Virus record (IMG/VR): IMGVR_UViG_3300027759_000148
Span: 1-44,901 of that record
DNA: 44,901 nucleotides
Origin: a virus
Reading direction: 5' to 3' (one strand)
Part shown: positions 23,369 to 31,285 of the stretch, in pieces
Layout of the letters: every line of letters starts with the position of its first letter
How positions within the stretch are numbered: the stretch's first letter is position 1
Program-made: the position numbers and the translations under genes
The notes under the pieces: generated by a model
What the model was told of the DNA's origin: nothing
What the model saw: the letters and a program-made list of their open reading frames with translations, nothing else
The model's database searches: none

Positions 23369-26300
23369 ATGGCAACTAACGGTAAAGTATTCGTATCACC
23401 TGGTGTATATACTTCTGAAGTGGATTTAAGTTTTGTGGCACAAAGTGTGGGGGTTACCACATTAGGTATTGCTGGCGAAACTTTAAAGGGTCCGGCTTTC
23501 GAACCGATATTCATCAAAAATTATGAAGAATTTCAAACTTACTTCGGAGGGACATCCGCAGAAAAATTTATAAACACACAAATCCCTAAATATGAAGCGG
23601 CTTACATTGCAAAATCATATTTACAACAATCTAATCAATTATTTGTAACAAGAGTTTTAGGGCTTTCTGGTTATGATGCAGGACCATCTTGGTCTATTAT
23701 AACTCAAGCGAATGTTGATCCTACCACTATTGATTTTTATTGTGAAACACCACAAATAGTTGATTGTTTACCTTATTGTGATCCTGCTGATTATAAGATT
23801 ATACCTTATACTGTAGGATTTACGGGGTGTACAAACTCACAATCAACAATTAGTTATACAACTAGTTTCCCTGATGAAATTGAAACTCTTTTAACTACTC
23901 AATTTGAACAATTTAATGGAGATGTGTCAACACTACAAACTCAAATCAATAATATGGTTTTTGACGTGTTAACAGATGCTAACCCATTTACCGCACAAAC
24001 TAATACAATCGATTATTTTGGAACAATTTATGGTCCTGATTACGACGTTTTATCAACGGTATTTACTAATGAAACTAATGTTTATGGTGTACCTTCAGTA
24101 TCAAGTACTGAAACTAGTTATGAATCACCATATAATGATCCTTGGTATTATTCATTGTTTTCTAACAATGGTAATAATAGTTATTCAGGTTTTTCATTCT
24201 TCGCTTATGTTGACGATTTAAGTTTAGTTCCGGTAACAACAACAACGACAATAGCGTTCACACCGACACCAACACCGTCGGCGGTTAATCCATGTGCAAC
24301 TGCAACACCGATGACATCACCTACACCTACGCCAACCGCAACTAACACTAATTGTTATACAGGTACAATTAATGGTTCAATCTATTATTATACAGGTACG
24401 TCATACACTAATTTTGATAATTTAGTTGTTGGAACATTAAGATCAAGAGGAATTGCAACATATGAGAATTCAACAAACCCTGTGTTTGAGGTAACAAATA
24501 TCAACAACGTAAATTTAAATATGTCAGGACAATATTTAGGTGTTCTTAAAAACCCATATTTACCATTCGTTGTTAATGTAACAAATGATGATGGAACTTC
24601 ATTCTCTTTTGAGACATCATTCGCAACTTCAGATTCTCAGTACATTTCTAAAGTATTTGGAGCAACTAACTTCCAAAAACCAAGAAAGAATGTTCCTTTA
24701 TTCTTAGAGGAAAGATTCCAAGCGTTGTTAAACTACGGATGGAATAAAGGTTTCATTAGAGGTTTAAGTTCAGAATTAATCGCATTAGATTCCGCACAAA
24801 GTGGACAACAAGATAGTATTGGGTGGTACTTAGATAGATACCAATCACCAAACACCCCTTGGATTGTATCTGAATTAAGAGGTACTAAAGTATTTAACTT
24901 GTTTAGATTCTACTCAATTTCTGATGGTAACTCAGCAAACTCTGAAATTAAAGTTTCACTTATCAATATGTCATTCTCCAATGGAACGTTTGACGTAATT
25001 GTAAGGGACTTCTATGATTCAGATGCTAACCCTACAGTTTTAGAGAAATTCACAAATTGTAGTATGAACCCAAGTCAAAATAATTTCATCGGTAAAAAAA
25101 TCGGTTCATTAGACGGAGAATTCGCATTGATCTCTAAATTTGTAATGGTTGAAATGAATGAAGATGCACCTGTTGATTCATTACCTTGTGGTTTTGACGG
25201 ATATACATTCAGAGAATATGATGGTGTAACACCTCCATTCCCTGTATATAAAACTAAATATGATTACCCAGGAGAAATTGTTTACAATCCACCTTTCGGT
25301 TTTACAAATGGTAATGATGATTCAATTAGATCAAATGGTGATAACGTTAGAAGAACTTATTTAGGTTTCTCTAATAACATCGGATTTGATACCGACTTCT
25401 TCCAATACAAAGGAAAAAGAGCACCAATTGATTTATGTAATGTTGATGGGGTTGAGTGGTCATACCAAACAAGAGGATTCCACATGGATAAAGATGCTAG
25501 TGTTATCGAAATAGGACCATTTTTTGCAACAAGTGGAACACCTAAATATTATGTTGGTGATGCTACATTCCAACAAGAACCTACAAACGAAACAAGTCCA
25601 TATTATAGAATTTATTCAAGAAAATTCACAACAATGTTCTATGGTGGTTTTGATGGATGGGATATCTATAGAGAATATAGAACAAACGGAGACAGATATG
25701 TACTTGGTAGAACAGGATTCTTAAATGGGGCTTGTCCTTCACCAAGATATCCAGACGCTAAAGGATGGGGAGCATTTAAACAAGTGTCAATCGGTGACGG
25801 AACTCAAAGTTTCGCAAATACTGACTACTACGCTTACTTATTAGGAGTTCAAACATTCTCTAACCCTGAAGCGGTAAACATTAATGTATTTGTATCTCCT
25901 GGTATTGATTATGTAAATAATAGTGACTTAGTTGAGGCGACAATCGATATGATTGAGAACAACAGAGCTGACTCATTGTATATTGCAACAACACCTGACT
26001 ACAATATGTTCTTACCTTCAACTACAGGTGGTGATGGATTAATCTACCCACAAGAAGCGGTTGACAACTTAGAACAAACAGGAATTGACTCTAACTACAC
26101 GGCTACTTATTACCCTTGGGTGTTAACTCGTGATAGTGTGAACAATACTCAAATCTATATCCCAGCAACGGCTGAGGTAACGAGAAACTTAGCGTTGACC
26201 GATAACATTGCATTCCCTTGGTTCGCAGCGGCAGGTTACACAAGAGGTATTGTAAACTCAATTAAAGCACGTAAGAAGTTGACCCAAGAAGATAGAGATA

Positions 26301-26710
26301 CTCTATATCAAGGAAGAATTAACCCAATTGCAACCTTCTCGGATGTTGGTACAGTAATATGGGGTAACAAAACTCTTCAAGTTAGAGAGTCCGCTCTTGA
26401 TAGAATTAACGTAAGAAGATTATTACTACAAGCTCGTAAATTGATTTCTGCAGTTTCTGTGAGATTGTTATTCGATCAAAACGACGAACAAGTAAGACAA
26501 GACTTCTTAAATGCGGTTAATCCGATCTTAGATGCAATCAGAAGAGATAGGGGTCTATATGACTTTAGAGTTACTGTTTCAAGTGACACTGAAGACTTAG
26601 ACAGAAATCAAATGGTAGGTAAAATCTATATCAAACCAACTCGTTCTTTGGAGTTCATAGATATAACATTCTACATCACTCCAACAGGAGCATCGTTTGA
26701 TAATATCTAA
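23369..26710 (+). CDS. Tail sheath protein, T4 gp18-like, with large insertion
   Basis: An 1113-aa protein, much longer than T4 gp18 (659 aa). The N-terminus (KVFVSPGVYTSEVDLSFVAQ) and C-terminus (AGYTRGIVNSIKARKKLTQE near 960, VIWGNKTLQ, RINVRRLLLQARKLI, then TVSSDTEDLDRNQMVGKIYI near 1070-1090) are typical contractile sheath motifs. Residues about 130-430 are an inserted region with cysteines (IVDCLPYCDP) and a Thr/Pro linker near 289-326 (TTTTTIAFTPTPTPSAV), like those in the 419 and hub genes; in known sheaths such insertions lie on the outer surface. The protein forms the contractile tube around the tail. The next gene but one is the tube protein, the usual order. Confidence 0.92.
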   Translation: MATNGKVFVSPGVYTSEVDLSFVAQSVGVTTLGIAGETLKGPAFEPIFIKNYEEFQTYFGGTSAEKFINTQIPKYEAAYIAKSYLQQSNQLFVTRVLGLSGYDAGPSWSIITQANVDPTTIDFYCETPQIVDCLPYCDPADYKIIPYTVGFTGCTNSQSTISYTTSFPDEIETLLTTQFEQFNGDVSTLQTQINNMVFDVLTDANPFTAQTNTIDYFGTIYGPDYDVLSTVFTNETNVYGVPSVSSTETSYESPYNDPWYYSLFSNNGNNSYSGFSFFAYVDDLSLVPVTTTTTIAFTPTPTPSAVNPCATATPMTSPTPTPTATNTNCYTGTINGSIYYYTGTSYTNFDNLVVGTLRSRGIATYENSTNPVFEVTNINNVNLNMSGQYLGVLKNPYLPFVVNVTNDDGTSFSFETSFATSDSQYISKVFGATNFQKPRKNVPLFLEERFQALLNYGWNKGFIRGLSSELIALDSAQSGQQDSIGWYLDRYQSPNTPWIVSELRGTKVFNLFRFYSISDGNSANSEIKVSLINMSFSNGTFDVIVRDFYDSDANPTVLEKFTNCSMNPSQNNFIGKKIGSLDGEFALISKFVMVEMNEDAPVDSLPCGFDGYTFREYDGVTPPFPVYKTKYDYPGEIVYNPPFGFTNGNDDSIRSNGDNVRRTYLGFSNNIGFDTDFFQYKGKRAPIDLCNVDGVEWSYQTRGFHMDKDASVIEIGPFFATSGTPKYYVGDATFQQEPTNETSPYYRIYSRKFTTMFYGGFDGWDIYREYRTNGDRYVLGRTGFLNGACPSPRYPDAKGWGAFKQVSIGDGTQSFANTDYYAYLLGVQTFSNPEAVNINVFVSPGIDYVNNSDLVEATIDMIENNRADSLYIATTPDYNMFLPSTTGGDGLIYPQEAVDNLEQTGIDSNYTATYYPWVLTRDSVNNTQIYIPATAEVTRNLALTDNIAFPWFAAAGYTRGIVNSIKARKKLTQEDRDTLYQGRINPIATFSDVGTVIWGNKTLQVRESALDRINVRRLLLQARKLISAVSVRLLFDQNDEQVRQDFLNAVNPILDAIRRDRGLYDFRVTVSSDTEDLDRNQMVGKIYIKPTRSLEFIDITFYITPTGASFDNI

Positions 26711-26730
26711 TCAGACAAATAATTTAAAGG

Positions 26731-26757
26731 AAAAGGGGAATTCGTTCCCCTTTTTTT
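26731..26757 (+). terminator. Intrinsic terminator after sheath gene
   Basis: The stem AAAAGGGGAA/TTCCCCTTTT with a TTCG loop is followed by more T; it is a strong rho-independent terminator and its loop gives the very stable UUCG-type tetraloop. Confidence 0.88.
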
Positions 26758-26767
26758 ATTTTCATAG

Positions 26768-26774
26768 TATTTAT
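26768..26774 (+). promoter_or_regulatory. TATTTAT promoter-like motif, HAD gene
   Basis: AGTATTTATTAATGT lies 6 nt before the ATG at 26781, right after the sheath terminator, so the HAD gene starts a new transcript. Confidence 0.5.
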
Positions 26775-26780
26775 TAATGT

Positions 26781-27620
26781 ATGAGAAATTATCATAAAAT
26801 TATTGTTAAACAAATTATTAACGAAATTATAGAGGAAAGACAAACACCGGTAATGAAATACTATGCGTTTGACTGGGATGATAATCTTATGTTCATGCCA
26901 ACAAAAATTTACCTTAAAGATGATAACGGTAAGAGTGTTGGGATGTCAACTGAAGATTTTGCAGAATATAGAACTGAGATTGGTAAAGAACCTTTTGAGT
27001 ATGAGGGTCACACCATAGTATCTTTTGATGAAGAACCTTTCAGAGATTTTAGGGTGTCGGGAGACAAAAAATTTATATCGGATGCGATGTCCGCACCAAC
27101 AGGTCCGTCATGGGATGACTTTGTGGAAGCAATTAATAGTGGGTCAATATTCGCAATTGTTACGGCAAGAGGTCACACACCTTCTGTATTAAAAGAGGCA
27201 GTTTACGAATTAATTAAACAAAATAAACATGGGTTGGACTCAAATCAGTTATCAAAAAATCTTTTAAAATATAGAGATTTAGCAGATGAAGACAAATTAT
27301 CTAAAGATCAACTAATACGATCTTACTTAGATATGTGTCGTTTTCACCCTGTGTCTTTCGGAGACGGTTCTGCAACTAACCCCGAACAAGGAAAAATAGA
27401 TGCAATGGAGGAATTTGTTACTTATGTGAAACATTTATCACATTCATTACAACAAAAGGCATTTATGAAAAACAAGATTAGTAATTACTTTACACCATTT
27501 ATTGGATTTTCAGATGATGATGTAAGAAATGTAGAAACTATGAAGAAACATTTTGATAAAAAAGAAGATAATATATTAAAGACTTATTTAACCGCAGGAG
27601 GACAAAAGAAATTATATTAA
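26781..27620 (+). CDS. HAD-superfamily hydrolase
   Basis: A 279-aa protein. HAD motifs: motif I YYAFDWDDNLM with nucleophile D31 and acid D33, motif II IVTARGH near 131-137 and motif IV GFSDDDVRNVETM near 242-254. A long cap insertion lies between motifs I and II. HAD enzymes form an aspartyl-phosphate intermediate and mostly act as phosphatases; T4 PseT 3'-phosphatase belongs to this superfamily. The first 25 residues (MRNYHKIIVKQIINEIIEER) form a separate basic-acidic helix before the catalytic domain, reminiscent of T4 capsid-targeting leaders with I/L-x-E cleavage sites. The gene lies between sheath and tube with its own promoter and no obvious partner. Confidence 0.75.
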   Translation: MRNYHKIIVKQIINEIIEERQTPVMKYYAFDWDDNLMFMPTKIYLKDDNGKSVGMSTEDFAEYRTEIGKEPFEYEGHTIVSFDEEPFRDFRVSGDKKFISDAMSAPTGPSWDDFVEAINSGSIFAIVTARGHTPSVLKEAVYELIKQNKHGLDSNQLSKNLLKYRDLADEDKLSKDQLIRSYLDMCRFHPVSFGDGSATNPEQGKIDAMEEFVTYVKHLSHSLQQKAFMKNKISNYFTPFIGFSDDDVRNVETMKKHFDKKEDNILKTYLTAGGQKKLY

Positions 27621-27693
27621 CTAGTTTATCTAGTCTAGTATAAGAATATGTTCAAAAAAAATGGAAGTAAATAGAAAAATTTTATTATCGTGA

Positions 27694-27700
27694 TATTTAT
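27694..27700 (+). promoter_or_regulatory. TATTTAT promoter-like motif, tail tube gene
   Basis: GATATTTATAATAAAAACT lies 40 nt before the tube ATG at 27741. Confidence 0.55.
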
Positions 27701-27740
27701 AATAAAAACTAAAATAAACTAAAAATTAAAATAAATAATT

Positions 27741-28229
27741 ATGGCTGATTTGTTAATGAAAATGCCTATTCCTTACGAACCTAAACGTGAAAACCGTTGG
27801 ATTTTAAGATTCCCATCATCACTTGGTATTAATGAGTGGTATGTGGAAAGTACCGCAAGACCTAAATTGAAAATTGCTTCAGTTGCAATTCCTTTCTTAA
27901 ACACTGAAACATATGTTGCGGGTAGATTCAATTGGGAAGAAGTTACAGTTAAGTTTAGAGACCCAATTGGTCCTTCAGCGTCTCAAGCGGTTATGGAATG
28001 GATTCGTCTATGTGCAGAGTCTGTAACAGGTCGTATGGGTTATGCCGCAGGATACAAGAAAAATGTTGATTTGGAAATGTTAGACCCAACAGGAGTTGTT
28101 GTTGAGAAATGGATTTTAGAAGGGGCTTGGTTGACAGGATATGATGGTGGATCGTTAGATTATTCAAGTGATAAGATTGCGGGAATTTCTTCAAGTATTC
28201 GTATGGATCGTTGTATTTTAGTATACTAA
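27741..28229 (+). CDS. Tail tube protein, T4 gp19-like
   Basis: A 162-aa protein, almost the length of T4 gp19 (163 aa). Typical patterns are PKRENRWILRFPSSLG near residue 14, ETYVAGRFNWEEVTVKFRDP near 56-75, SQAVMEWIR and a C-terminal stretch with WILEGAWLTGYDGGSLDYSS. These fit the tube fold shared with Hcp and lambda gpV: the E-x-V-x-W segment forms the hexamer-hexamer contact and the W-x-L-x-G-A segment is the C-terminal strand pair. It polymerises inside the sheath. It is a single-gene transcript between a promoter motif and a terminator, which fits the need for high expression. Confidence 0.9.
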   Translation: MADLLMKMPIPYEPKRENRWILRFPSSLGINEWYVESTARPKLKIASVAIPFLNTETYVAGRFNWEEVTVKFRDPIGPSASQAVMEWIRLCAESVTGRMGYAAGYKKNVDLEMLDPTGVVVEKWILEGAWLTGYDGGSLDYSSDKIAGISSSIRMDRCILVY

Positions 28230-28247
28230 AAAAATTTACTTTTAATA

Positions 28248-28282
28248 AAAACCGTGTACATTTATGATGTATACGGTTTTTT
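28248..28282 (+). terminator. Intrinsic terminator after tube gene
   Basis: The 13-bp stem AAAACCGTGTACA/TGTATACGGTTTT (one G-U pair) with a 7-nt loop ends in a T run; it may work in both directions. Confidence 0.85.
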
Positions 28283-28314
28283 GTGCAATAATAAATTAAA
28301 AAAATATAAAAAAA

Positions 28315-29079
28315 ATGGATCAAGACACAATTGCTCATGGGCAAATGGATTTTAACTTACCACATGACGTGGTGACACTACCTTCAGGTGGTTTATTCTA
28401 TAAATCAAAAAAGAAAAGTGTTAAGGTTGGTTACTTAACTGCAAGTGATGAAAATATTTTAGTTAATATTGATTCAAGAAAATCTATTAATGAAGGTGTT
28501 GTTTTACCCTTACTAAGAAATAAACTTTATGAGAGGGACTTAAGACCTGAAGAATTAATGGAAAGTGATATTGAAGCAATCCTTTTATTTTTACGTAATA
28601 CATCATTTGGACCTGAATACACAATAAGTACAGTTGATCCTATTAGTGGTCAAGTATTCGAGGCATCAATAATGTTAGATGAGTTAAATCTAACAAAACC
28701 TAAAGTACAACCTGATGAAGATGGTACATTTACAGTTAAATTACCACAATCAAAAGCTGATGTCAAACTTAAAATGTTAAGTTTATACGATACAATTGAA
28801 ATATCAAAAATAGTCGATTCATACCCAAAAGGATATGTTGCACCTACTATAACAACAAGATTAAATAAAACCATTTTAGAATTAAATGGTAGTCCTGATC
28901 GTAATGAAATAAGCGTATTTTGTCAAAATATGCCAATTGGCGATTCTAAGTTCATAAGAAATTTCCTTAAAGAAAACGAGCCGAGATTGGATTTGAGGAA
29001 AACAGTTTACACCCCATCTGGAGAAAAAGTCGATGTTAGCATCAACTTTGGGGTGGAGTTTTTTCGGCCTTTCTTCTAA
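28315..29079 (+). CDS. Baseplate/tail assembly protein, T4 gp26/gp51-like
   Basis: A 254-aa protein. Diagnostic patterns are HDVVTLPSGGLFYKSKKKSV (LPSGG-x-x-Y near residue 24), VKVGYLTASDENIL, ESDIEAILLFLRNTSFGPEY (about 80-100), then a helical second half and a C-terminus VDVSINFGVEFFRPFF. These match the phage T4 baseplate protein family that includes gp26 and gp51, which act in hub assembly and sit in the place of tail-assembly chaperones before the tape measure gene. The last 47 nt overlap a +1 frame that encodes a further helical domain (29033-29221), joined at a run of six T. Confidence 0.75.
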   Translation: MDQDTIAHGQMDFNLPHDVVTLPSGGLFYKSKKKSVKVGYLTASDENILVNIDSRKSINEGVVLPLLRNKLYERDLRPEELMESDIEAILLFLRNTSFGPEYTISTVDPISGQVFEASIMLDELNLTKPKVQPDEDGTFTVKLPQSKADVKLKMLSLYDTIEISKIVDSYPKGYVAPTITTRLNKTILELNGSPDRNEISVFCQNMPIGDSKFIRNFLKENEPRLDLRKTVYTPSGEKVDVSINFGVEFFRPFF

Positions 29080-29221
29080 TCACCCAAAATTTTTATTAGA
29101 CGAGTTCTATTACTTGGCAAAATTCCTAAGAATTTCATACAAGGAGTTTTTAATACTCCCAACCTATATTAGGAAATACCTATTAGATAAGATAGTGGAG
29201 GAAAATACACCCAAAACTTAA
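29033..29221 (+). CDS. Small overlapping frame, possible frameshift extension of gp26/gp51-like protein
   Basis: A 62-aa frame from ATG 29033 in the +1 frame of the preceding gene. Residues after the overlap (FLLDEFYYLAKFLRISYKEF, then LILPTYIRKYLLDKI) form a helical domain of the kind I recall at the end of gp26/gp51-type loci, where a short protein with a P-x-x-x-R motif follows or is fused. Translation could start at 29033 or occur by +1 (or -2) frameshifting at TTT-TTT-C (29059-29065), producing a protein of about 301 aa. In other tailed phages tail chaperones are often produced by frameshifting just before the tape measure gene, which is exactly the next gene here. Confidence 0.6.
   Translation: MLASTLGWSFFGLSSNHPKFLLDEFYYLAKFLRISYKEFLILPTYIRKYLLDKIVEENTPKT
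29059..29065 (+). other. T6 slippery run, candidate programmed frameshift site
   Basis: The sequence GAG-TTT-TTT-CGG at the end of the 254-aa gene would let tRNA-Phe move from TTT to TTC (+1) and continue in the 62-aa frame. The stop of frame 0 (29077-29079) is only four codons downstream. Confidence 0.45.
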
Positions 29222-29229
29222 TACTTAAA

Positions 29230-29236
29230 TATTTAT
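29230..29236 (+). promoter_or_regulatory. TATTTAT promoter-like motif, tape measure gene
   Basis: AATATTTATTATAAAAACT lies 14 nt before the ATG at 29251. Confidence 0.5.
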
Positions 29237-29250
29237 TATAAAAACTAATT

Positions 29251-31218
29251 ATGGGTTACCGTTCAATAGAAGAAATATATAGTGCTGGATTATCAATTGA
29301 TGCAACAAAAAAGGCGGTTAAGGAATATAATGCCGCGTCAAACAAAGCTAGTTACAATTCGGGAAAAGAAAGTGTTAATAGTAGTGGTAGTAATAGTGAT
29401 TATGATGAGGATAGTGAGGATGCTTTAAGTGATACAAAAGCTAAAGCAACGTCACTTAAAAATGTTTTTGATGATGTGGGAAAGGCAGGTAAGGATATAA
29501 TCGCAGCGTTAAATCCAACCGATTTTAGTGGTGCGAATTACTTAATGAAAAGAGGTCAAGAATTAGCGAACGACATGGGTATTGGTAAGACTAGGATGTC
29601 AGAAATGAAAACCACAATTGCCGATGCTATTCCTGAAATGTTAAAATTAGGTATAACAACTGGTAACGCATTCCAAATTATAAGAGACGTACCGGCAGCA
29701 CTTGGTGTTAATACAACTATGGGTACTGAGGCACTTAGAGAAATGGGAGCCGCCGCTCAAGTAAGTGCAGTTTCAACAAAACTATTAGCACAAGAATTTA
29801 AAGGTGTTGGTATGTCATTATATGATGTTGGTGATAGAATGGCTGAAGTTGCAAATTATGCTAAAAGTGTTGGTGTAAATGTAAAGGCAGTTTCCGCCGA
29901 AGTGGTAACTAATTTAAAACAATTAAATCTATTCAACTTTAGTAATGGTGTTACAGGTTTAGCAAAGATGGCGTCACAGGCAACTATGTTAGGAATTGAC
30001 ATGGAAAAAACATTTAGACTTGCGGAAAGTTTAATGTCACCTGAAAAGGCAATTGAGATGTCGGCAGCATTACAACGTTTAGGGGTTTCAAGTAGTGCGT
30101 TATTAGACCCATTGAAGGCGATGGATTTAGCTCAAAATGACCCTGAGGCATTACAAAAAGAAATGATTAACGTTTCTAAAGAATTTACCAAATTAAAGGC
30201 GGATGGTTCAGGTTTTGAAATTTTACCTGGAGCAAAACGTAGATTAAGAGAAGTTGCGGAAGCGATGGGTATGAGTGCATCTGAATTGGCAAATATGTCA
30301 ATTAAGAGTGCTGACTTGGACATGAAGATGAGTAAAATTAAATTCCCAAGTTTAGCGTCATCTGAAGAGGATAAAATGTTAATTGCCAATATGGCACAAA
30401 TGAAAGGTGGTGAGGCGGTACTCCAAATTAAAAACGAGGTCACTGGTAAAATGGATGAAATTAATGTTAAGGATTTAACTGCGGATCAAATTACTAAATT
30501 AAAAGAACAAGAGGCAGATCAAAATAAAACTATTGAACAATTAGCAATAGATCAGTTAGACGTTTTACAATCTATTGATGCTAAAACGGGTAGTGCGGTA
30601 GCCGCAGTTTCATATGGTAAGGCAACCACACCGGCAATGGATAGGTTTTATAACACAATGAATGTTCTTAGGGAAGAAACGGTTAAAGTGGTAACATCAG
30701 GACTCAATACAGGAAACGTTAGAGAGGGATATAAAGGTGTAACAGAACCTTTAGAGTCGGGAATTATTGATGTCCTTAAAGGAAATGCTAGTTTTGAATC
30801 ATTAACAAGTGTTGTATCTGAGTTAACTACTAATGTAAGAACGACATTAGCGACTATTGCTGAAGGAGCAAAAGATAATTTAATTAATTCAGGACAAAAT
30901 ACGATTAATAGAGTATCGGAAATATATAGATCAACAGGAAAAGTTGATGCGACGAATATAAAGGTTGATCAAGATCACCCAATTATTAAAAAATTGGGAG
31001 ACTATATAGATCTACTAAAACCAGGTGTACCTACGGAAACAAAAACAACGGTTAGTGGTGAGGTTAAACATACAGTTGAATTTGGTGGAACTGGAATGAG
31101 CGCTCAAGAAGAAGCGTCTTGGAATAAATATATGGATAAGTTTTTACAAGACCCTAATAAAAAGGCGGAATATTTGAAATGGGTTGCAACTTCAAACTCA
31201 GGGTTACTTAATAAGTAA
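29251..31218 (+). CDS. Tail tape measure protein (gp29 position)
   Basis: A 655-aa, mostly helical protein, rich in Ala, Met and Lys, with a flexible Ser/Asn/Asp segment at residues about 30-65. Stretches such as FQIIRDVPAALGVNTTMGTE and FSNGVTGLAKMASQATMLGI are of the amphipathic type found in tape measures. It follows the chaperone-like frame pair directly, as tape measures do in most tailed phages, and precedes the baseplate genes. T4 gp29, with the same role, is 590 aa. At about 0.15 nm per residue the tail would be near 100 nm. The call rests on position and composition more than on a specific motif. Confidence 0.6.
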   Translation: MGYRSIEEIYSAGLSIDATKKAVKEYNAASNKASYNSGKESVNSSGSNSDYDEDSEDALSDTKAKATSLKNVFDDVGKAGKDIIAALNPTDFSGANYLMKRGQELANDMGIGKTRMSEMKTTIADAIPEMLKLGITTGNAFQIIRDVPAALGVNTTMGTEALREMGAAAQVSAVSTKLLAQEFKGVGMSLYDVGDRMAEVANYAKSVGVNVKAVSAEVVTNLKQLNLFNFSNGVTGLAKMASQATMLGIDMEKTFRLAESLMSPEKAIEMSAALQRLGVSSSALLDPLKAMDLAQNDPEALQKEMINVSKEFTKLKADGSGFEILPGAKRRLREVAEAMGMSASELANMSIKSADLDMKMSKIKFPSLASSEEDKMLIANMAQMKGGEAVLQIKNEVTGKMDEINVKDLTADQITKLKEQEADQNKTIEQLAIDQLDVLQSIDAKTGSAVAAVSYGKATTPAMDRFYNTMNVLREETVKVVTSGLNTGNVREGYKGVTEPLESGIIDVLKGNASFESLTSVVSELTTNVRTTLATIAEGAKDNLINSGQNTINRVSEIYRSTGKVDATNIKVDQDHPIIKKLGDYIDLLKPGVPTETKTTVSGEVKHTVEFGGTGMSAQEEASWNKYMDKFLQDPNKKAEYLKWVATSNSGLLNK

Positions 31219-31266
31219 TAATAGGAAATTCTTAAAATTATGTTTTCTATAAAAAAATTCTCAAGG

Positions 31267-31273
31267 TATTTAT
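31267..31273 (+). promoter_or_regulatory. TATTTAT promoter-like motif, 1658-aa baseplate gene
   Basis: GGTATTTATTAATAAAAAAG lies 12 nt before the ATG at 31286. Confidence 0.5.
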
Positions 31274-31285
31274 TAATAAAAAAGT

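Noticed and set aside
27621-27690. Short CTAG-containing repeats (ctagtttatctagtctag) after the HAD gene as an attachment site or terminator
   Set aside because: Stems are only 4-5 bp, no T-run follows and no integrase is present in the window.
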